A DNA stretch of 64,000 nucleotides. It comes from Faecalicatena sp. Marseille-Q4148. Lineage in GTDB: Bacteria > Bacillota > Clostridia > Lachnospirales > Lachnospiraceae. How positions within the stretch are numbered: the stretch's first letter is position 1; every line of letters starts with the position of its first letter. The position numbers and the translations under genes are program-made. The stretch covers positions 1,872,046 through 1,936,045 of the forward strand of contig CP073692.1 of the NCBI GenBank assembly GCA_018228665.1, written 5' to 3'. The notes beneath the pieces were generated by a model that worked only from the letters and a program-made list of their open reading frames with translations, did not search any database and was not told where the DNA came from. Of the stretch, positions 26,094 through 35,622 are shown in pieces.

Positions 26094-27155
26094 TTAGAAA
26101 AAAGATTCAATGACTTCTTTTACGGTTTCTATTCGTGTGGCTTTCCAGGCTTTGGCACCGCAAAAGAGCAGTCCCTCATCTGTCTCTCCTTTCACAGCAT
26201 GGATTAATGCATCTGTGATACAGTACGGAATCTGCTGTGGCTGACACCCGTGAAGACATCCGTGACAACTGTGGGAAATTTTTTCGCCGGCAATGACTCT
26301 TTTCATAAATGGATTTAGAATTGCCCTTCCCGGCATCCCCACCGGACTTTTTACAATCGCAATATCTTCTTTTCCTGCTTTCAGATAAGCCTCCTTATAT
26401 CGTTGATCTGCATCGCATTCCTCTGTTGTTACAAAGCGGGTTGCTACTTGAATCGCATCTGCACCGAGTTCGAAAACACTATCTGCTTTTTCTTTCGTAT
26501 CAATTCCACCGCCCACCGCTGTCATAATCCGGCATCCCGACACTTCTTCATAGCTTTTTACCACATCCAGGATTTTTCGGATCTCATTTCTATAATCTAC
26601 CTGCTCCAGCTCTCTAAGCTGTGCTTCAGAAAATCCAAGATGCCCTCCTGCCTGCGGACCTTCTATGATCAGAAGTTCCGGAACAACATGATGTTTTTTC
26701 CACCAGTACTTCAAAATGACCTTTGCCGCTTTCTCCGTTGATACAATCGGGGCAAGCATCGTTTTGTTCCCTGAATCCTTCGCCCATGCCGGAAGCTCTG
26801 TCGGAAGACCTGCTCCGGATACAATCAGATCCGCTCCAATCTCAACCGCCTTTTTCACATAGGCTTCGCAGTGATTCATCGCCATCATAATATTAAATCC
26901 AATAATCCCGTCCGGTGCTGTCTTCCTTGCCTTCGTATACTCCTTTTCCATGGCTCTTAGATTTGCTTCCAACGGATTGCTGTCGAAATCCGGTTCCCGA
27001 AATCCAATCTGCGCCGCAGAAATAATTCCCACACCGCCTTCTCTCGCAACAGCTCCGGCAAGTCCTCCGAGGCTGATTCCGATTCCCATTCCTCCTTGAA
27101 GAATGGGATATTTCACTGACCGCTCTCCAAGTTTCCACGGTTGTCCTCTGTTCAT
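26094..27155 (-). CDS. Nitronate monooxygenase (2-nitropropane dioxygenase family)
   Basis: The 353-residue FMN-dependent TIM-barrel protein starts MNRGQPWKLGERSVKYPILQ, followed by the GGMGIGISLGGLAGAVAREGGVGIISAAQ flavin loop, IEGPQAGGHLGFSE (His motif) and GGGIDTKEKADSVFELGADAIQVATRF. A C-terminal Cys cluster SCHGCLHGCQPQQIPYC is unusual for simple NMOs and occurs in clostridial homologues. The ATG at 27155 is selected for its GGAGG ribosome site, 16 bases after accDA ends, so it is co-transcribed with the fab operon. It may detoxify nitronates or act as a flavin enzyme in lipid synthesis; it is distinct from fabK. Confidence 0.85.
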   Translation of the reverse strand: MNRGQPWKLGERSVKYPILQGGMGIGISLGGLAGAVAREGGVGIISAAQIGFREPDFDSNPLEANLRAMEKEYTKARKTAPDGIIGFNIMMAMNHCEAYVKKAVEIGADLIVSGAGLPTELPAWAKDSGNKTMLAPIVSTEKAAKVILKYWWKKHHVVPELLIIEGPQAGGHLGFSEAQLRELEQVDYRNEIRKILDVVKSYEEVSGCRIMTAVGGGIDTKEKADSVFELGADAIQVATRFVTTEECDADQRYKEAYLKAGKEDIAIVKSPVGMPGRAILNPFMKRVIAGEKISHSCHGCLHGCQPQQIPYCITDALIHAVKGETDEGLLFCGAKAWKATRIETVKEVIESFF

Positions 27156-27171
27156 ACACTTACCTCCGCTG

Positions 27172-28899
27172 TTAAAACTTTCGAAATCTCTCATATCTCT
27201 GTTCCAAAAGTTTCTCTATATTCAAATTGCTATATTTCACAAGAAATTTATTCATTTCTTCTCTTAGTGTCTTGCAAACCAGTTCTACATTTTCTCCCGT
27301 CAATACTTCCGGCTCATCAATGATCTGTTCAATCATTCCCATCTCTTTTAGCTCTTCTGCCGTAAGCTTCATCACTTTAGCAGCCTCTTTTGCCCGTTTA
27401 CTGTCTTTCCACAAAATTGCTGCAAAACCTTCCGGTGATAAGATCGAATATACTGCATTTTCCAGCATCCATACTTCATCGCCGGACGCCAGCGCAAGCG
27501 CTCCTCCGCTTCCGCCTTCTCCGGTCACAATTGTCAGAACCGGCACCCTCAATCCTGCCATTTCAAACAGATTTCTGGCAATTGCTTCTCCCTGTCCCCG
27601 CTCTTCTGCCTCAATGCCGCAAAAGGCTCCGGGCGTATCTACAAAACAAATAACCGGACGGCCGAATTTTTCTGCCTGCTTCATCATTCGAAGCGCTTTC
27701 CGATAGCCTTCCGGTGATGCCATGCCAAAATTATGTGCAATATTTTCTTTTGTTGAATTTCCCTTTTCCTGGGCAATTACTGTTACCGGTCTTCCTTCAA
27801 AAGAAGCAATTCCTGCTAAAATCGCCTTATCATCGCCAAAATAACGATCCCCATGCATCTCGACAAAATCATTGAATAGACTGCGAATATACACAGAACC
27901 TGATGGGCGATCCTTTGCCCTGGAAGCAAGCACCTTATCCCACGGTGTTTTTTTGCCGGAGCGCAAAACCGTTATTTTTTCCTCTTCCGGCATTGCAATT
28001 ATTCCTTCTGTTTCTTTCGGACAGGCTTTATGCAGTCTCAGAAGTTTTCCAAGAAGTTCTTTCATTTCTCCTCGCTCTGCGATACCGTCAATAAATCCAT
28101 GTTCCAGAAGGAATTCTGATCTCTGAAATCCTTTCGGCAGTTTCTGACCGATTGTCTGTTCAATGACACGCGGCCCCGCAAAACCAATCAATGCATTTGG
28201 TTCTGCCAGAATAATATCCCCAAGCATTGCAAAGCTTGCAGTAACTCCTCCTGTTGTCGGATCTGTCAGCACCGAAATATATAAATTTCCTTCATCACTA
28301 TGTCTTCGCAATGCCGCTGCGGTCTTAGACATCTGCATCAATGAGACCATGCCCTCCTGCATTCTGGCACCGCCAGAGCAGGCAAATAAAATTACAGGGA
28401 GTCGTTCTTTTGTCGCTCTCTCCACCGCTCTTGTAATTTTTTCACCTACAATATGTCCCATACTCGCCATCAGAAATCTTCCGTCACAAACTCCAAGAAC
28501 GGTCTCTTCTCCATGGATCCGTGCCTTTCCGATTACAACGGCTTCGTTCAGCCCTGTTTTTTCCTGAAGCGAATCAATCTTTTCCTCATATCCTTTATAC
28601 CCAAGTGGATTTACTGTTGAAAGTTTTTCATCCCATTCTTCAAAACTTCCTTCATCTGCAATCATCTCAATTCTGCGATTGGCATGCATTCGGAAATATC
28701 CGTGACATTCCGGACAAATATAGTTATTCTGCCGCACTTCCTCTGCCAGAATAGCTGCCTTACAAAAATTACATTTTTTCAACAGACCATCCGGAACTTC
28801 CGGTTTCCCATCTGTTCTTCCACATTCATTTATTTCTTTCGAAAGTTTTTTCACAACAAGGTGATTCTTTCTTTTCTGAAATACTTCTTTCAAATTCAT
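27172..28899 (-). CDS. accDA: Acetyl-CoA carboxylase carboxyltransferase, fused beta-alpha subunits
   Basis: One 575-residue chain contains both halves of the carboxyltransferase. Residues 1 to about 285 are AccD, with the zinc ribbon cysteines C43, C46, C62 and C65 and the crotonase-fold GGARMQEG segment. From about 290 ([18 protein letters not shown]) the AccA half follows, with the [23 protein letters not shown] and [13 protein letters not shown] motifs. The complex transfers CO2 from carboxybiotin on AccB to acetyl-CoA to give malonyl-CoA. The fusion replaces the usual separate accD and accA genes. It follows accC by about 50 bases. Confidence 0.95.
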   Translation of the reverse strand: MNLKEVFQKRKNHLVVKKLSKEINECGRTDGKPEVPDGLLKKCNFCKAAILAEEVRQNNYICPECHGYFRMHANRRIEMIADEGSFEEWDEKLSTVNPLGYKGYEEKIDSLQEKTGLNEAVVIGKARIHGEETVLGVCDGRFLMASMGHIVGEKITRAVERATKERLPVILFACSGGARMQEGMVSLMQMSKTAAALRRHSDEGNLYISVLTDPTTGGVTASFAMLGDIILAEPNALIGFAGPRVIEQTIGQKLPKGFQRSEFLLEHGFIDGIAERGEMKELLGKLLRLHKACPKETEGIIAMPEEEKITVLRSGKKTPWDKVLASRAKDRPSGSVYIRSLFNDFVEMHGDRYFGDDKAILAGIASFEGRPVTVIAQEKGNSTKENIAHNFGMASPEGYRKALRMMKQAEKFGRPVICFVDTPGAFCGIEAEERGQGEAIARNLFEMAGLRVPVLTIVTGEGGSGGALALASGDEVWMLENAVYSILSPEGFAAILWKDSKRAKEAAKVMKLTAEELKEMGMIEQIIDEPEVLTGENVELVCKTLREEMNKFLVKYSNLNIEKLLEQRYERFRKF

Positions 28900-28951
28900 C
28901 TGCTTTTCCTACCACTTTCCGACAGTCTCAAGTTTTTTCAATCAAAGCCTT

Positions 28952-30316
28952 TTATTGTGACAGCTGTGCTTCTCTCTGAGACTGCATATGTTCAATAAAT
29001 TCAATGTCAATATTTCCCGCTTCATAGTCCGGATGATTCATAATCTCATATTGATAATCAATATTCGTTTCGATTCCTTCGATCATCGTCTCTTCCAGTG
29101 CACAGCGCATTTTTACGATTGCATCCTGTCGGTTCTCTCCATGCACAATTAACTTCGCTAACATAGAATCATAATATGGCGGAACAGTATAACCGCTGTA
29201 GATGGCTGTATCAATCCGGACGCCTCTTCCGCCTGGCAAATACAGTTCAGTAATTTTCCCAGGTGACGGCCGAAAATTCTTCTGTGGACATTCTGCATTG
29301 ATACGGCATTCAATCGCATGTCCCCGCAGAACAACATCTTCCTGACAATAAGTAAGCGGAAGTCCTGATGCAATGCGAATCTGTTCTTTGATCAGATCAA
29401 TTCCTGTTACCCACTCTGTTACCGGATGTTCTACCTGAATCCGCGTATTCATTTCCATAAAATAAAATGCCCCGCTCGGTTCCAGAAGAAATTCAATTGT
29501 ACCGGCATTTTCATATTTAGCAGCTTTTGCAGCCCGGACAGCTGCCTCGCCCATCTTATGACGCAGTTCTTCCGACAATGCTGCAGACGGCGATTCTTCG
29601 ATTAATTTCTGATGATTTCTCTGCACAGAACAGTCACGCTCTCCCAGATGGATCACGTTCCCAAATTTATCTGCAAGAATCTGAAATTCAATATGTCTTG
29701 GATGACTTACAAAATGCTCTATATACATTGTTCCGTCTCCGAATGCCATCTCTGCTTCTTTCTGCGCCGTCTGAAAACATGCTTCAAACACATCCGGAGT
29801 CTTAGCCATGCGCATTCCCTTGCCTCCGCCTCCAAGGGCAGCCTTAATCATTACCGGATATCCGATGCGCTTTGCTTCTCTGGCTCCGGTTTTTGCATCA
29901 ATGATCGGTTCCTTGCTTCCCGGAATTACCGGTACACCGGCGTTCATCATCGTATTTCTTGCAGCAGATTTATTGCCGAGACATTTAATCATTTCCGATG
30001 AAGGTCCGATAAATGTAATGTGACATTGTTCACACAAGCTGGCAAATTTGCTGTTTTCTGAAAGAAATCCGAATCCCGGATGAATAGCATCCGCTCCCGA
30101 CACGATTGTGGCGCTTAAAATACTTGCCATATTCAAATAGCTCTCTCCGGACGCTGCCGGTCCGATACAGATTGCTTCGTCTGCAAGCTGGGTGTGCAGC
30201 GCATCTCTGTCTGCTTCTGAATATACTGCTACCGTCTCAATTCCCATCTCTCTGCATGCCCGGATAATCCGAACTGCAATTTCTCCTCTGTTTGCAATCA
30301 ATACTTTCTGAATCAT
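28952..30316 (-). CDS. accC: Acetyl-CoA carboxylase, biotin carboxylase subunit
   Basis: The 454-residue ATP-grasp enzyme carboxylates the biotin on AccB. Visible features are the N-terminal [20 protein letters not shown], the glycine-rich ATP loop GGGGKGMR (162-169), the [16 protein letters not shown] segment, the metal-site [14 protein letters not shown], and the [12 protein letters not shown] motif. Length is typical (about 450). The gene lies eight bases downstream of fabZ, inside the fab operon. Confidence 0.97.
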   Translation of the reverse strand: MIQKVLIANRGEIAVRIIRACREMGIETVAVYSEADRDALHTQLADEAICIGPAASGESYLNMASILSATIVSGADAIHPGFGFLSENSKFASLCEQCHITFIGPSSEMIKCLGNKSAARNTMMNAGVPVIPGSKEPIIDAKTGAREAKRIGYPVMIKAALGGGGKGMRMAKTPDVFEACFQTAQKEAEMAFGDGTMYIEHFVSHPRHIEFQILADKFGNVIHLGERDCSVQRNHQKLIEESPSAALSEELRHKMGEAAVRAAKAAKYENAGTIEFLLEPSGAFYFMEMNTRIQVEHPVTEWVTGIDLIKEQIRIASGLPLTYCQEDVVLRGHAIECRINAECPQKNFRPSPGKITELYLPGGRGVRIDTAIYSGYTVPPYYDSMLAKLIVHGENRQDAIVKMRCALEETMIEGIETNIDYQYEIMNHPDYEAGNIDIEFIEHMQSQREAQLSQ

Positions 30317-30324
30317 CTTCTCAC

Positions 30325-30753
30325 CTAACCGATCATAAATGTCAGTTCTGCACTGACAACCACTTTTCCATCCACACTGGCAATCGCTTCTCCGATTCCG
30401 ACCGGACCTTTTTTCTTCACAATCCTTGTCTCAAGTCTTACCTTATCTCCCGGAACAATCTTTCCTTTGAATTTACATTTCTGAATTCCGCCAAAATATG
30501 CAATTTTACCGCGATATTCTTCCTGACTAAGAATCGCCACTGCTCCTGTCTGGGCAAGCGCTTCCACTGTAAGAACTCCCGGCATAACCGGTTCCTGCGG
30601 AAAATGTCCGGCAAAAAACTCTTCCCGATAAGAAACGCATTTATATCCTACAGCATATTCTCCCGGCTCATAATCTTCGATGTAATCTATCAAAAGAAAT
30701 GGATGCCTGTGGGGAATAATTTCCTGAATCTCCTTTATTCCAAGTCTCTTCAT
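30325..30753 (-). CDS. fabZ: 3-hydroxyacyl-ACP dehydratase FabZ
   Basis: The 142-residue hot-dog fold enzyme dehydrates 3-hydroxyacyl-ACP to trans-2-enoyl-ACP. The active site [20 protein letters not shown] holds H50 and E64. The N-terminal [12 protein letters not shown] is the substrate-tunnel signature. It sits two bases after accB. No fabA, fabM or second dehydratase is in this operon, so the route to unsaturated acids is not seen here. Confidence 0.97.
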   Translation of the reverse strand: MKRLGIKEIQEIIPHRHPFLLIDYIEDYEPGEYAVGYKCVSYREEFFAGHFPQEPVMPGVLTVEALAQTGAVAILSQEEYRGKIAYFGGIQKCKFKGKIVPGDKVRLETRIVKKKGPVGIGEAIASVDGKVVVSAELTFMIG

Positions 30754-30755
30754 TC

Positions 30756-31265
30756 TTATAACACTCCATCCGCAATTTTAAATAAAGTCTGACCGTATTC
30801 CACTGCTTCTCCGTTTTTTACACAGATTTCTGTAATCACACCATCCTGCTCGCTCTCAATCTCATTCATCAGCTTCATGGCTTCTACAATGGCTAATACC
30901 TGCCCTTTCTTCACTTGGCTTCCCACTGTTACAAATGGTTTGGCACCTTCCTGCGGAGCTTCGTAAAATGTTCCAACAAGCGGAGATACTATTTCCTTTT
31001 CTTTATCAAAAATCGTTTCCTTTAAGACCGTACTTTCCTCTTTTATCTTGCACGGTACTTCCATATCAGAAACATCTTCAGGCTGCTTTAAAGTGTGTCC
31101 ATCATTTCTTTCAGATGAAATACTATATTCTTCCATGCCCTTGTTGGAATATATTTTTATTTCTTTTCCCATAGAAATCTTTACACCTTTTTCTTCATAT
31201 TTAAATTGCTTCAGTTTTGAATCTGAAACTACATTAATAAGCCTGATCAGCTGCTCAAATTCCAT
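30756..31265 (-). CDS. accB: Biotin carboxyl carrier protein of acetyl-CoA carboxylase
   Basis: The 169-residue protein has a mobile, charged N-terminal half (1-90) and a C-terminal biotinyl domain (about 92-169). The biotinylated lysine is K131 within VEAMKLMNE. The thumb segment SPLVGTFYEAP is present. It shuttles carboxybiotin between AccC and AccDA and lies between fabF and fabZ in the operon. Confidence 0.96.
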   Translation of the reverse strand: MEFEQLIRLINVVSDSKLKQFKYEEKGVKISMGKEIKIYSNKGMEEYSISSERNDGHTLKQPEDVSDMEVPCKIKEESTVLKETIFDKEKEIVSPLVGTFYEAPQEGAKPFVTVGSQVKKGQVLAIVEAMKLMNEIESEQDGVITEICVKNGEAVEYGQTLFKIADGVL

Positions 31266-31278
31266 TGCTTCTTACCTC

Positions 31279-32517
31279 TTATTCTATATACTCTTTTATT
31301 AGAAGTGTTGCATTGTGCCCACCGAATCCAAGAGAATTACTCATCGCACAGCGAATTTTGCGATGTACCGGACTTCCAAACGTATAATTGAGCTCGCACC
31401 CTTCATCGGACTCACGGCTTCCCATCGTCTGATGTACATATCCCTCTTCCATCGCTTTCACACACGTTACCAGTTCCACACCGCCTGCTGCTCCAAGCAA
31501 ATGTCCGATCATGGATTTTGTAGAATTAATCGATACCTCTTTTGCCGCCTCTTTTAGCGCTGTCTTAATCGCCTTCGTTTCAAATAAATCATTGTGATGA
31601 GTACTTGTTCCGTGCGCATTGATATAATCTACTTCTTCCGGAGCGACTCCGGCTTCCTCCATCGCAAGCTTCATCGCTTTTGCAGCTCCGCTTCCGTCTT
31701 CTGCCGGAGATGTAATATGATATGCATCGCATGTTGCTCCATAGCCGCATACTTCCGCATAGATTTTCGCTCCTCTGCTTTTCGCATGCTCCAGTTCTTC
31801 CAACACCACAATTCCTGCTCCCTCTCCAATAACAAAACCACTTCTGTCTTTATCAAATGGAATCGAAGCTCTAAGTGGATCTTCTGTTGTTGTAAGCGCT
31901 GTTAAGTTCATAAAACCGGCTACTGCGCTTGGGCAAATAGCACTTTCCGTCCCACCTGCCAACATCACATCTCCATCTCCATACTGAATTGCCCGGAATG
32001 CATCACCAATACAATGGGTTCCGGTTGCACATGCTGTTACTACATTGGTACATTTCCCTTTCATTCCAAATTGAATTGCCACATTTCCTGCTGCCATATT
32101 GGAAATCATCATAGGTACCATCAATGGATTCACTCTTCCGGGACCTTTTTCCTGAATTTTCGTATACTCACTCTCCACTGTCTCCAGGCTTCCGATTCCG
32201 GAACCAATAATAACTCCACAGCGAAATGGATCTTCTTTCTCCATGCACAAACCTGCATCTTCCATAGCTTCTTTGGCCGCTGCAACTGCATACTGCGAAA
32301 ATTTAGCCATTCTCTTTGCCGATTTAAAATCCATATAATCTTTTGCCTGAAAATTCTTCACTTCTGCTGCCAGTTTTACTTTATATTCAGATGTATCGAA
32401 TCTTGTAATGTTATCAATTCCAACACATCCCTTTTTTATATTGCTCCAAAATTCATCAACCGAATTCCCGATGGGCGTAATTGCCCCAAGTCCCGTCACA
32501 ACTACTCTTCTTTTCAT
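31279..32517 (-). CDS. fabF: 3-oxoacyl-ACP synthase II
   Basis: The 412-residue condensing enzyme elongates acyl-ACP with malonyl-ACP. The catalytic triad is Cys163 in TACATGTH, a His in NAHGTSTHHND (about 303) and a His in MIGHLLGAAGG (about 340). The start MKRRVVVTGLGAITPIG is standard. It lies ten bases after fabG. Being the only KAS I/II in the operon, it must carry all elongation after FabH. Confidence 0.97.
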   Translation of the reverse strand: MKRRVVVTGLGAITPIGNSVDEFWSNIKKGCVGIDNITRFDTSEYKVKLAAEVKNFQAKDYMDFKSAKRMAKFSQYAVAAAKEAMEDAGLCMEKEDPFRCGVIIGSGIGSLETVESEYTKIQEKGPGRVNPLMVPMMISNMAAGNVAIQFGMKGKCTNVVTACATGTHCIGDAFRAIQYGDGDVMLAGGTESAICPSAVAGFMNLTALTTTEDPLRASIPFDKDRSGFVIGEGAGIVVLEELEHAKSRGAKIYAEVCGYGATCDAYHITSPAEDGSGAAKAMKLAMEEAGVAPEEVDYINAHGTSTHHNDLFETKAIKTALKEAAKEVSINSTKSMIGHLLGAAGGVELVTCVKAMEEGYVHQTMGSRESDEGCELNYTFGSPVHRKIRCAMSNSLGFGGHNATLLIKEYIE

Positions 32518-32527
32518 GATCTATCTC

Positions 32528-33268
32528 CTACATTACCATACCGCCGTCTACTTGAAGCACCTGACCTGTGATGTATTTCGCCTGCTCAGATGCAAGAAAT
32601 ACAACTGCACTTGCCACATCTTCCGGTGTTCCAAAATGTCCCAGTGGAATCTGATTTTTTGCCTGTTCCTGAACCTTTTCAGAAAGTACACTCGTCATCT
32701 CCGTTTCAATAAATCCCGGCGCTACTGCATTTACCGTAATTCCCCGGCCTGCCAGCTCTTTTGCTGCGGATTTTGTCATACCGATCACCCCTGCTTTTGA
32801 GGCTGCATAATTCACCTGCCCTGCATTTCCGGCTATTCCTACCACCGAAGACAGATTGATGATCCGCCCGCAGCGCTGTTTTACCATAATTCGGGAAACA
32901 AATCTCATGCACTGAAAAGTTCCTTTCAGATTCGTTTCAATGACTTCATCAAACGCCTCCTCAGACATCCTCATCAATAGCTGATCCTTTGTAATTCCTG
33001 CGTTATTCACCCAAATATCAATGTGACCGTACATTTCTGCCACTGCTGATACAAATTTTTCACAGGATTCATAATCTGACACGTCGCACTGCATAACGGC
33101 AGCTTTTCCGCCTCTGGCTTCAATTTCTTCTTTTACAGCCATGGATCTTTCTTCCGAATGATGATAGTTAATCACAACTTCTGCGCCCTCTTCTGCAAGC
33201 GCAAGCGCAATTGCTCTTCCAATCCCTCTCGCTGCTCCGGTTACTACCGCAATCTTTCCTGTTAACAT
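32528..33268 (-). CDS. fabG: 3-oxoacyl-ACP reductase
   Basis: The 246-residue short-chain dehydrogenase has cofactor loop TGAARGIGRAIA (10-21), NNAG (88-91), and catalytic Ser140/141, Tyr154 and Lys158 in the N-Y-A-A-S-K motif. It uses NADPH to reduce 3-oxoacyl-ACP. The start overlaps the fabD stop by seven bases, so translation is coupled. Confidence 0.97.
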   Translation of the reverse strand: MLTGKIAVVTGAARGIGRAIALALAEEGAEVVINYHHSEERSMAVKEEIEARGGKAAVMQCDVSDYESCEKFVSAVAEMYGHIDIWVNNAGITKDQLLMRMSEEAFDEVIETNLKGTFQCMRFVSRIMVKQRCGRIINLSSVVGIAGNAGQVNYAASKAGVIGMTKSAAKELAGRGITVNAVAPGFIETEMTSVLSEKVQEQAKNQIPLGHFGTPEDVASAVVFLASEQAKYITGQVLQVDGGMVM

Positions 33269-34191
33269 GATTCAATTCCTTTCCTGATCAGTTCCTGCAG
33301 ATCTTCCCACTCAGAAATCCGGTAAACTGTCATCTGTTTGTTAATCTTTTTCATAAATCCTGTCAAAGTATTTCCCGGACCAATCTCCACAAAGGTAGTG
33401 ATCCCATCAGCAATAAGCTTCTCCATGCTCTGCTGCCATCGCACAGGAGATGATACCTGCTCCGAAAGCAATGCTTTTGTTTCCTCAATTTCTGTCACAT
33501 AGTTTGCTGTCACATTTGTCACATATGGGATCTCAAGCGGCATGAAGTCAACTGTTTCCAAAACTTTCTCCAATTCTTCCCCTGCCGGTTTAAGCAGCGG
33601 CGAATGGAATGGTCCGCTCACATTCAAAGGAAGTATCCTTCTTGCTCCGGCCTTTCCAAGCTCTTCTGATGCTTGTTGAAGAGCTGATGTTTCCCCTGTA
33701 ATAACAATCTGACCGGGACAATTATAATTGGCAATCGATACTTCAGGATAATGGTTCAGAATCTTTTCAATTTCTTCTGATGCCATGCCAAGTACCGCAG
33801 CCATCGCGCCCTTACCCTTCGGCACTGCATGTTCCATAAGAATTCCACGCTGTCTGACTGTCCGCATTCCATCTTTTACACTCATGCCTCCCGCAGAAAC
33901 GATGGCACAATATTCCCCGAGGCTCAATCCTGCAGTGACATCCGGACAAATGCCGGCTTCTCTCACACACGCCTCCATGGCGAGGCAAGTCGTTACCATT
34001 GCCGCCTGCGTATATTCTGTCTGATCAAGCAGATCATTTTCTTCAAAACAAAGCGCCTTCACATCAAATCCCAATACCGCCTCTGCCTGTTCAAAAATCT
34101 CGCGCGCCAATGGACTGTTGTCATAGAATGACTTCCCCATTCCTACTTTCTGGGCTCCCTGCCCCGGAAATATAAATGCAACCTTTGCCAT
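33262..34191 (-). CDS. fabD: Malonyl-CoA:ACP transacylase
   Basis: The 309-residue alpha/beta hydrolase-like transferase loads malonyl from CoA to ACP. It opens FIFPGQGAQKVGMG; the nucleophile is S90 in AGLSLGEYCA; the catalytic His lies in VSGPFHSPLL (about 198); VEIGPGNTLTGF is near the C-terminus. It follows fabK by about 78 bases, the largest gap among the central fab genes. Confidence 0.97.
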   Translation of the reverse strand: MAKVAFIFPGQGAQKVGMGKSFYDNSPLAREIFEQAEAVLGFDVKALCFEENDLLDQTEYTQAAMVTTCLAMEACVREAGICPDVTAGLSLGEYCAIVSAGGMSVKDGMRTVRQRGILMEHAVPKGKGAMAAVLGMASEEIEKILNHYPEVSIANYNCPGQIVITGETSALQQASEELGKAGARRILPLNVSGPFHSPLLKPAGEELEKVLETVDFMPLEIPYVTNVTANYVTEIEETKALLSEQVSSPVRWQQSMEKLIADGITTFVEIGPGNTLTGFMKKINKQMTVYRISEWEDLQELIRKGIESC

Positions 34192-34269
34192 AAAATCCTA
34201 TCTCCTTTAATCATTTCCCATACTCTGTTCTCATTCCTGATACTTTGATTCACAGAATATTCTTCCAAA

Positions 34270-35214
34270 CTACATTACCGCCTGCTCTGCTCCCTGTTTT
34301 AGAAGCGCTGTCATTTCCTGTAGAATACGCTCTATCACTTCCCGGCAGCTCAGCTGTTCTCGTATCATAGCCGCACTTTGACCTGCCATCACACTTCCTG
34401 TAGTAACATCTCCTTCTACAACTGCCCTGCGTAATCCTCCGGCAGCTAATAATTCCAGTTCTTCCAGAGATGCTCCTTCTGCTTCGCGCTTCAGATATTC
34501 TTTTGTCATTTGATTGCGCAGTCCACGCACCGGATGACCTGTGGAACGGCCAGTTACTTTTGAATCAATATCTTTCGCTTTCAGAATTGCTTCTTTATAG
34601 TTCTCATGTACCTGGGATTCCTCTGTCACAACAAATCTTGTGCCAATCTGAATTCCCTTTGCTCCAAGCATAAATGCGGCTGCCGCTCCTCTTCCGTCTG
34701 CAATTCCGCCTGCCGCAATGACCGGGATTTTTACAGCATCTGCAATTTGAGGAACTAAAACCATCGTAGTATTTTCCCCAATATGCCCTCCTGCTTCTGT
34801 CCCTTCTGCTACAAGTGCATCTGCACCACATCTTTCCATACGCTTGGCAAGCGCCACAGAAGCCACAACAGGAATTACCCGAATTCCGGCTTCTTTCCAG
34901 AGTTTCATATACTTTTCAGGACTCCCTGCTCCAGTTGTCACAACTTTTACGTCTTCTTCCACAACAATTCGGGCTACTTCATCTGCATATGGACTCATCA
35001 GCATAATATTCACTCCAAATGGCTTCTCTGTCCGTTGCTTTACTTCTCTGATCTGCTCCCGTACCCATTCAGCCGGTGCAGCAGCGGCTCCGATAATTCC
35101 AAGCCCTCCTGCCTCCGAAACTGCAGCTGCCAGGTGATATTCTGCAACCCATGCCATACCGCCCTGAATAATCGGATATTGAATTCCAAGCAATTCTGTA
35201 ATTTCTGTTCGCAT
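34270..35214 (-). CDS. fabK: Enoyl-ACP reductase II (FMN-dependent)
   Basis: The 314-residue TIM-barrel flavoenzyme reduces enoyl-ACP, the last step of each cycle. It starts with LLGIQYPIIQGGMAWVAEYH and has VAEGTEAGGHIGENTTMVLVP (catalytic His region) and IAAGGIADGRGAAAAFMLGAKGIQIGTRF (FMN phosphate binding). Position between acpP and fabD is the usual fabK slot in Firmicutes. FabK-type reductases are not inhibited by triclosan, so intrinsic tolerance is expected. Confidence 0.95.
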   Translation of the reverse strand: MRTEITELLGIQYPIIQGGMAWVAEYHLAAAVSEAGGLGIIGAAAAPAEWVREQIREVKQRTEKPFGVNIMLMSPYADEVARIVVEEDVKVVTTGAGSPEKYMKLWKEAGIRVIPVVASVALAKRMERCGADALVAEGTEAGGHIGENTTMVLVPQIADAVKIPVIAAGGIADGRGAAAAFMLGAKGIQIGTRFVVTEESQVHENYKEAILKAKDIDSKVTGRSTGHPVRGLRNQMTKEYLKREAEGASLEELELLAAGGLRRAVVEGDVTTGSVMAGQSAAMIREQLSCREVIERILQEMTALLKQGAEQAVM

Positions 35215-35243
35215 CTTCTTTCCCCTTCAGAACAATTTATTCT

Positions 35244-35480
35244 TTATGCCAGTTTTTCATCAATATAGCGTACAACCTCGCCCACTGTTGTCAGATTCTC
35301 AAGTTCTTCAGATGGGATTTCAATTTCGTACTGTTCTTCCAAAGCCATGATCATCTCAAACAGATCAAGAGAATCTGCATCCAGATCTTCTTTAAAAGAT
35401 GTTGCCTCTGTTACTTCTGCCTCATTTGCTCCTAACTCGTTTACGATTACTTCTTTTACCTGTTCAAATGTTGTTGCCAT
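35244..35480 (-). CDS. acpP: Acyl carrier protein
   Basis: The 78-residue acidic four-helix protein has the phosphopantetheine site S37 in DLDADSLDLFEMIMALEE. It carries the growing acyl chain for all Fab enzymes. The ribosome site AAAGGAGAAC is strong. The 142-base gap back to fabH holds a GTAAT/ATTAC hairpin with nested CCGG repeats (about 35541-35566) that could stabilise or process the acpP message. Confidence 0.97.
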   Translation of the reverse strand: MATTFEQVKEVIVNELGANEAEVTEATSFKEDLDADSLDLFEMIMALEEQYEIEIPSEELENLTTVGEVVRYIDEKLA

Positions 35481-35622
35481 TATTCTGTTCTCCTTTTTTC
35501 AACTCTCATATCATATTCTTATATATCTTCTATATATGTAATCCGGTTTTCCCGGTCATTACCTGATTCTAATTAAGCTTCTTTTTTCTTTTCTATATTC
35601 CTGCTGCAAATTTCTCTATAAA

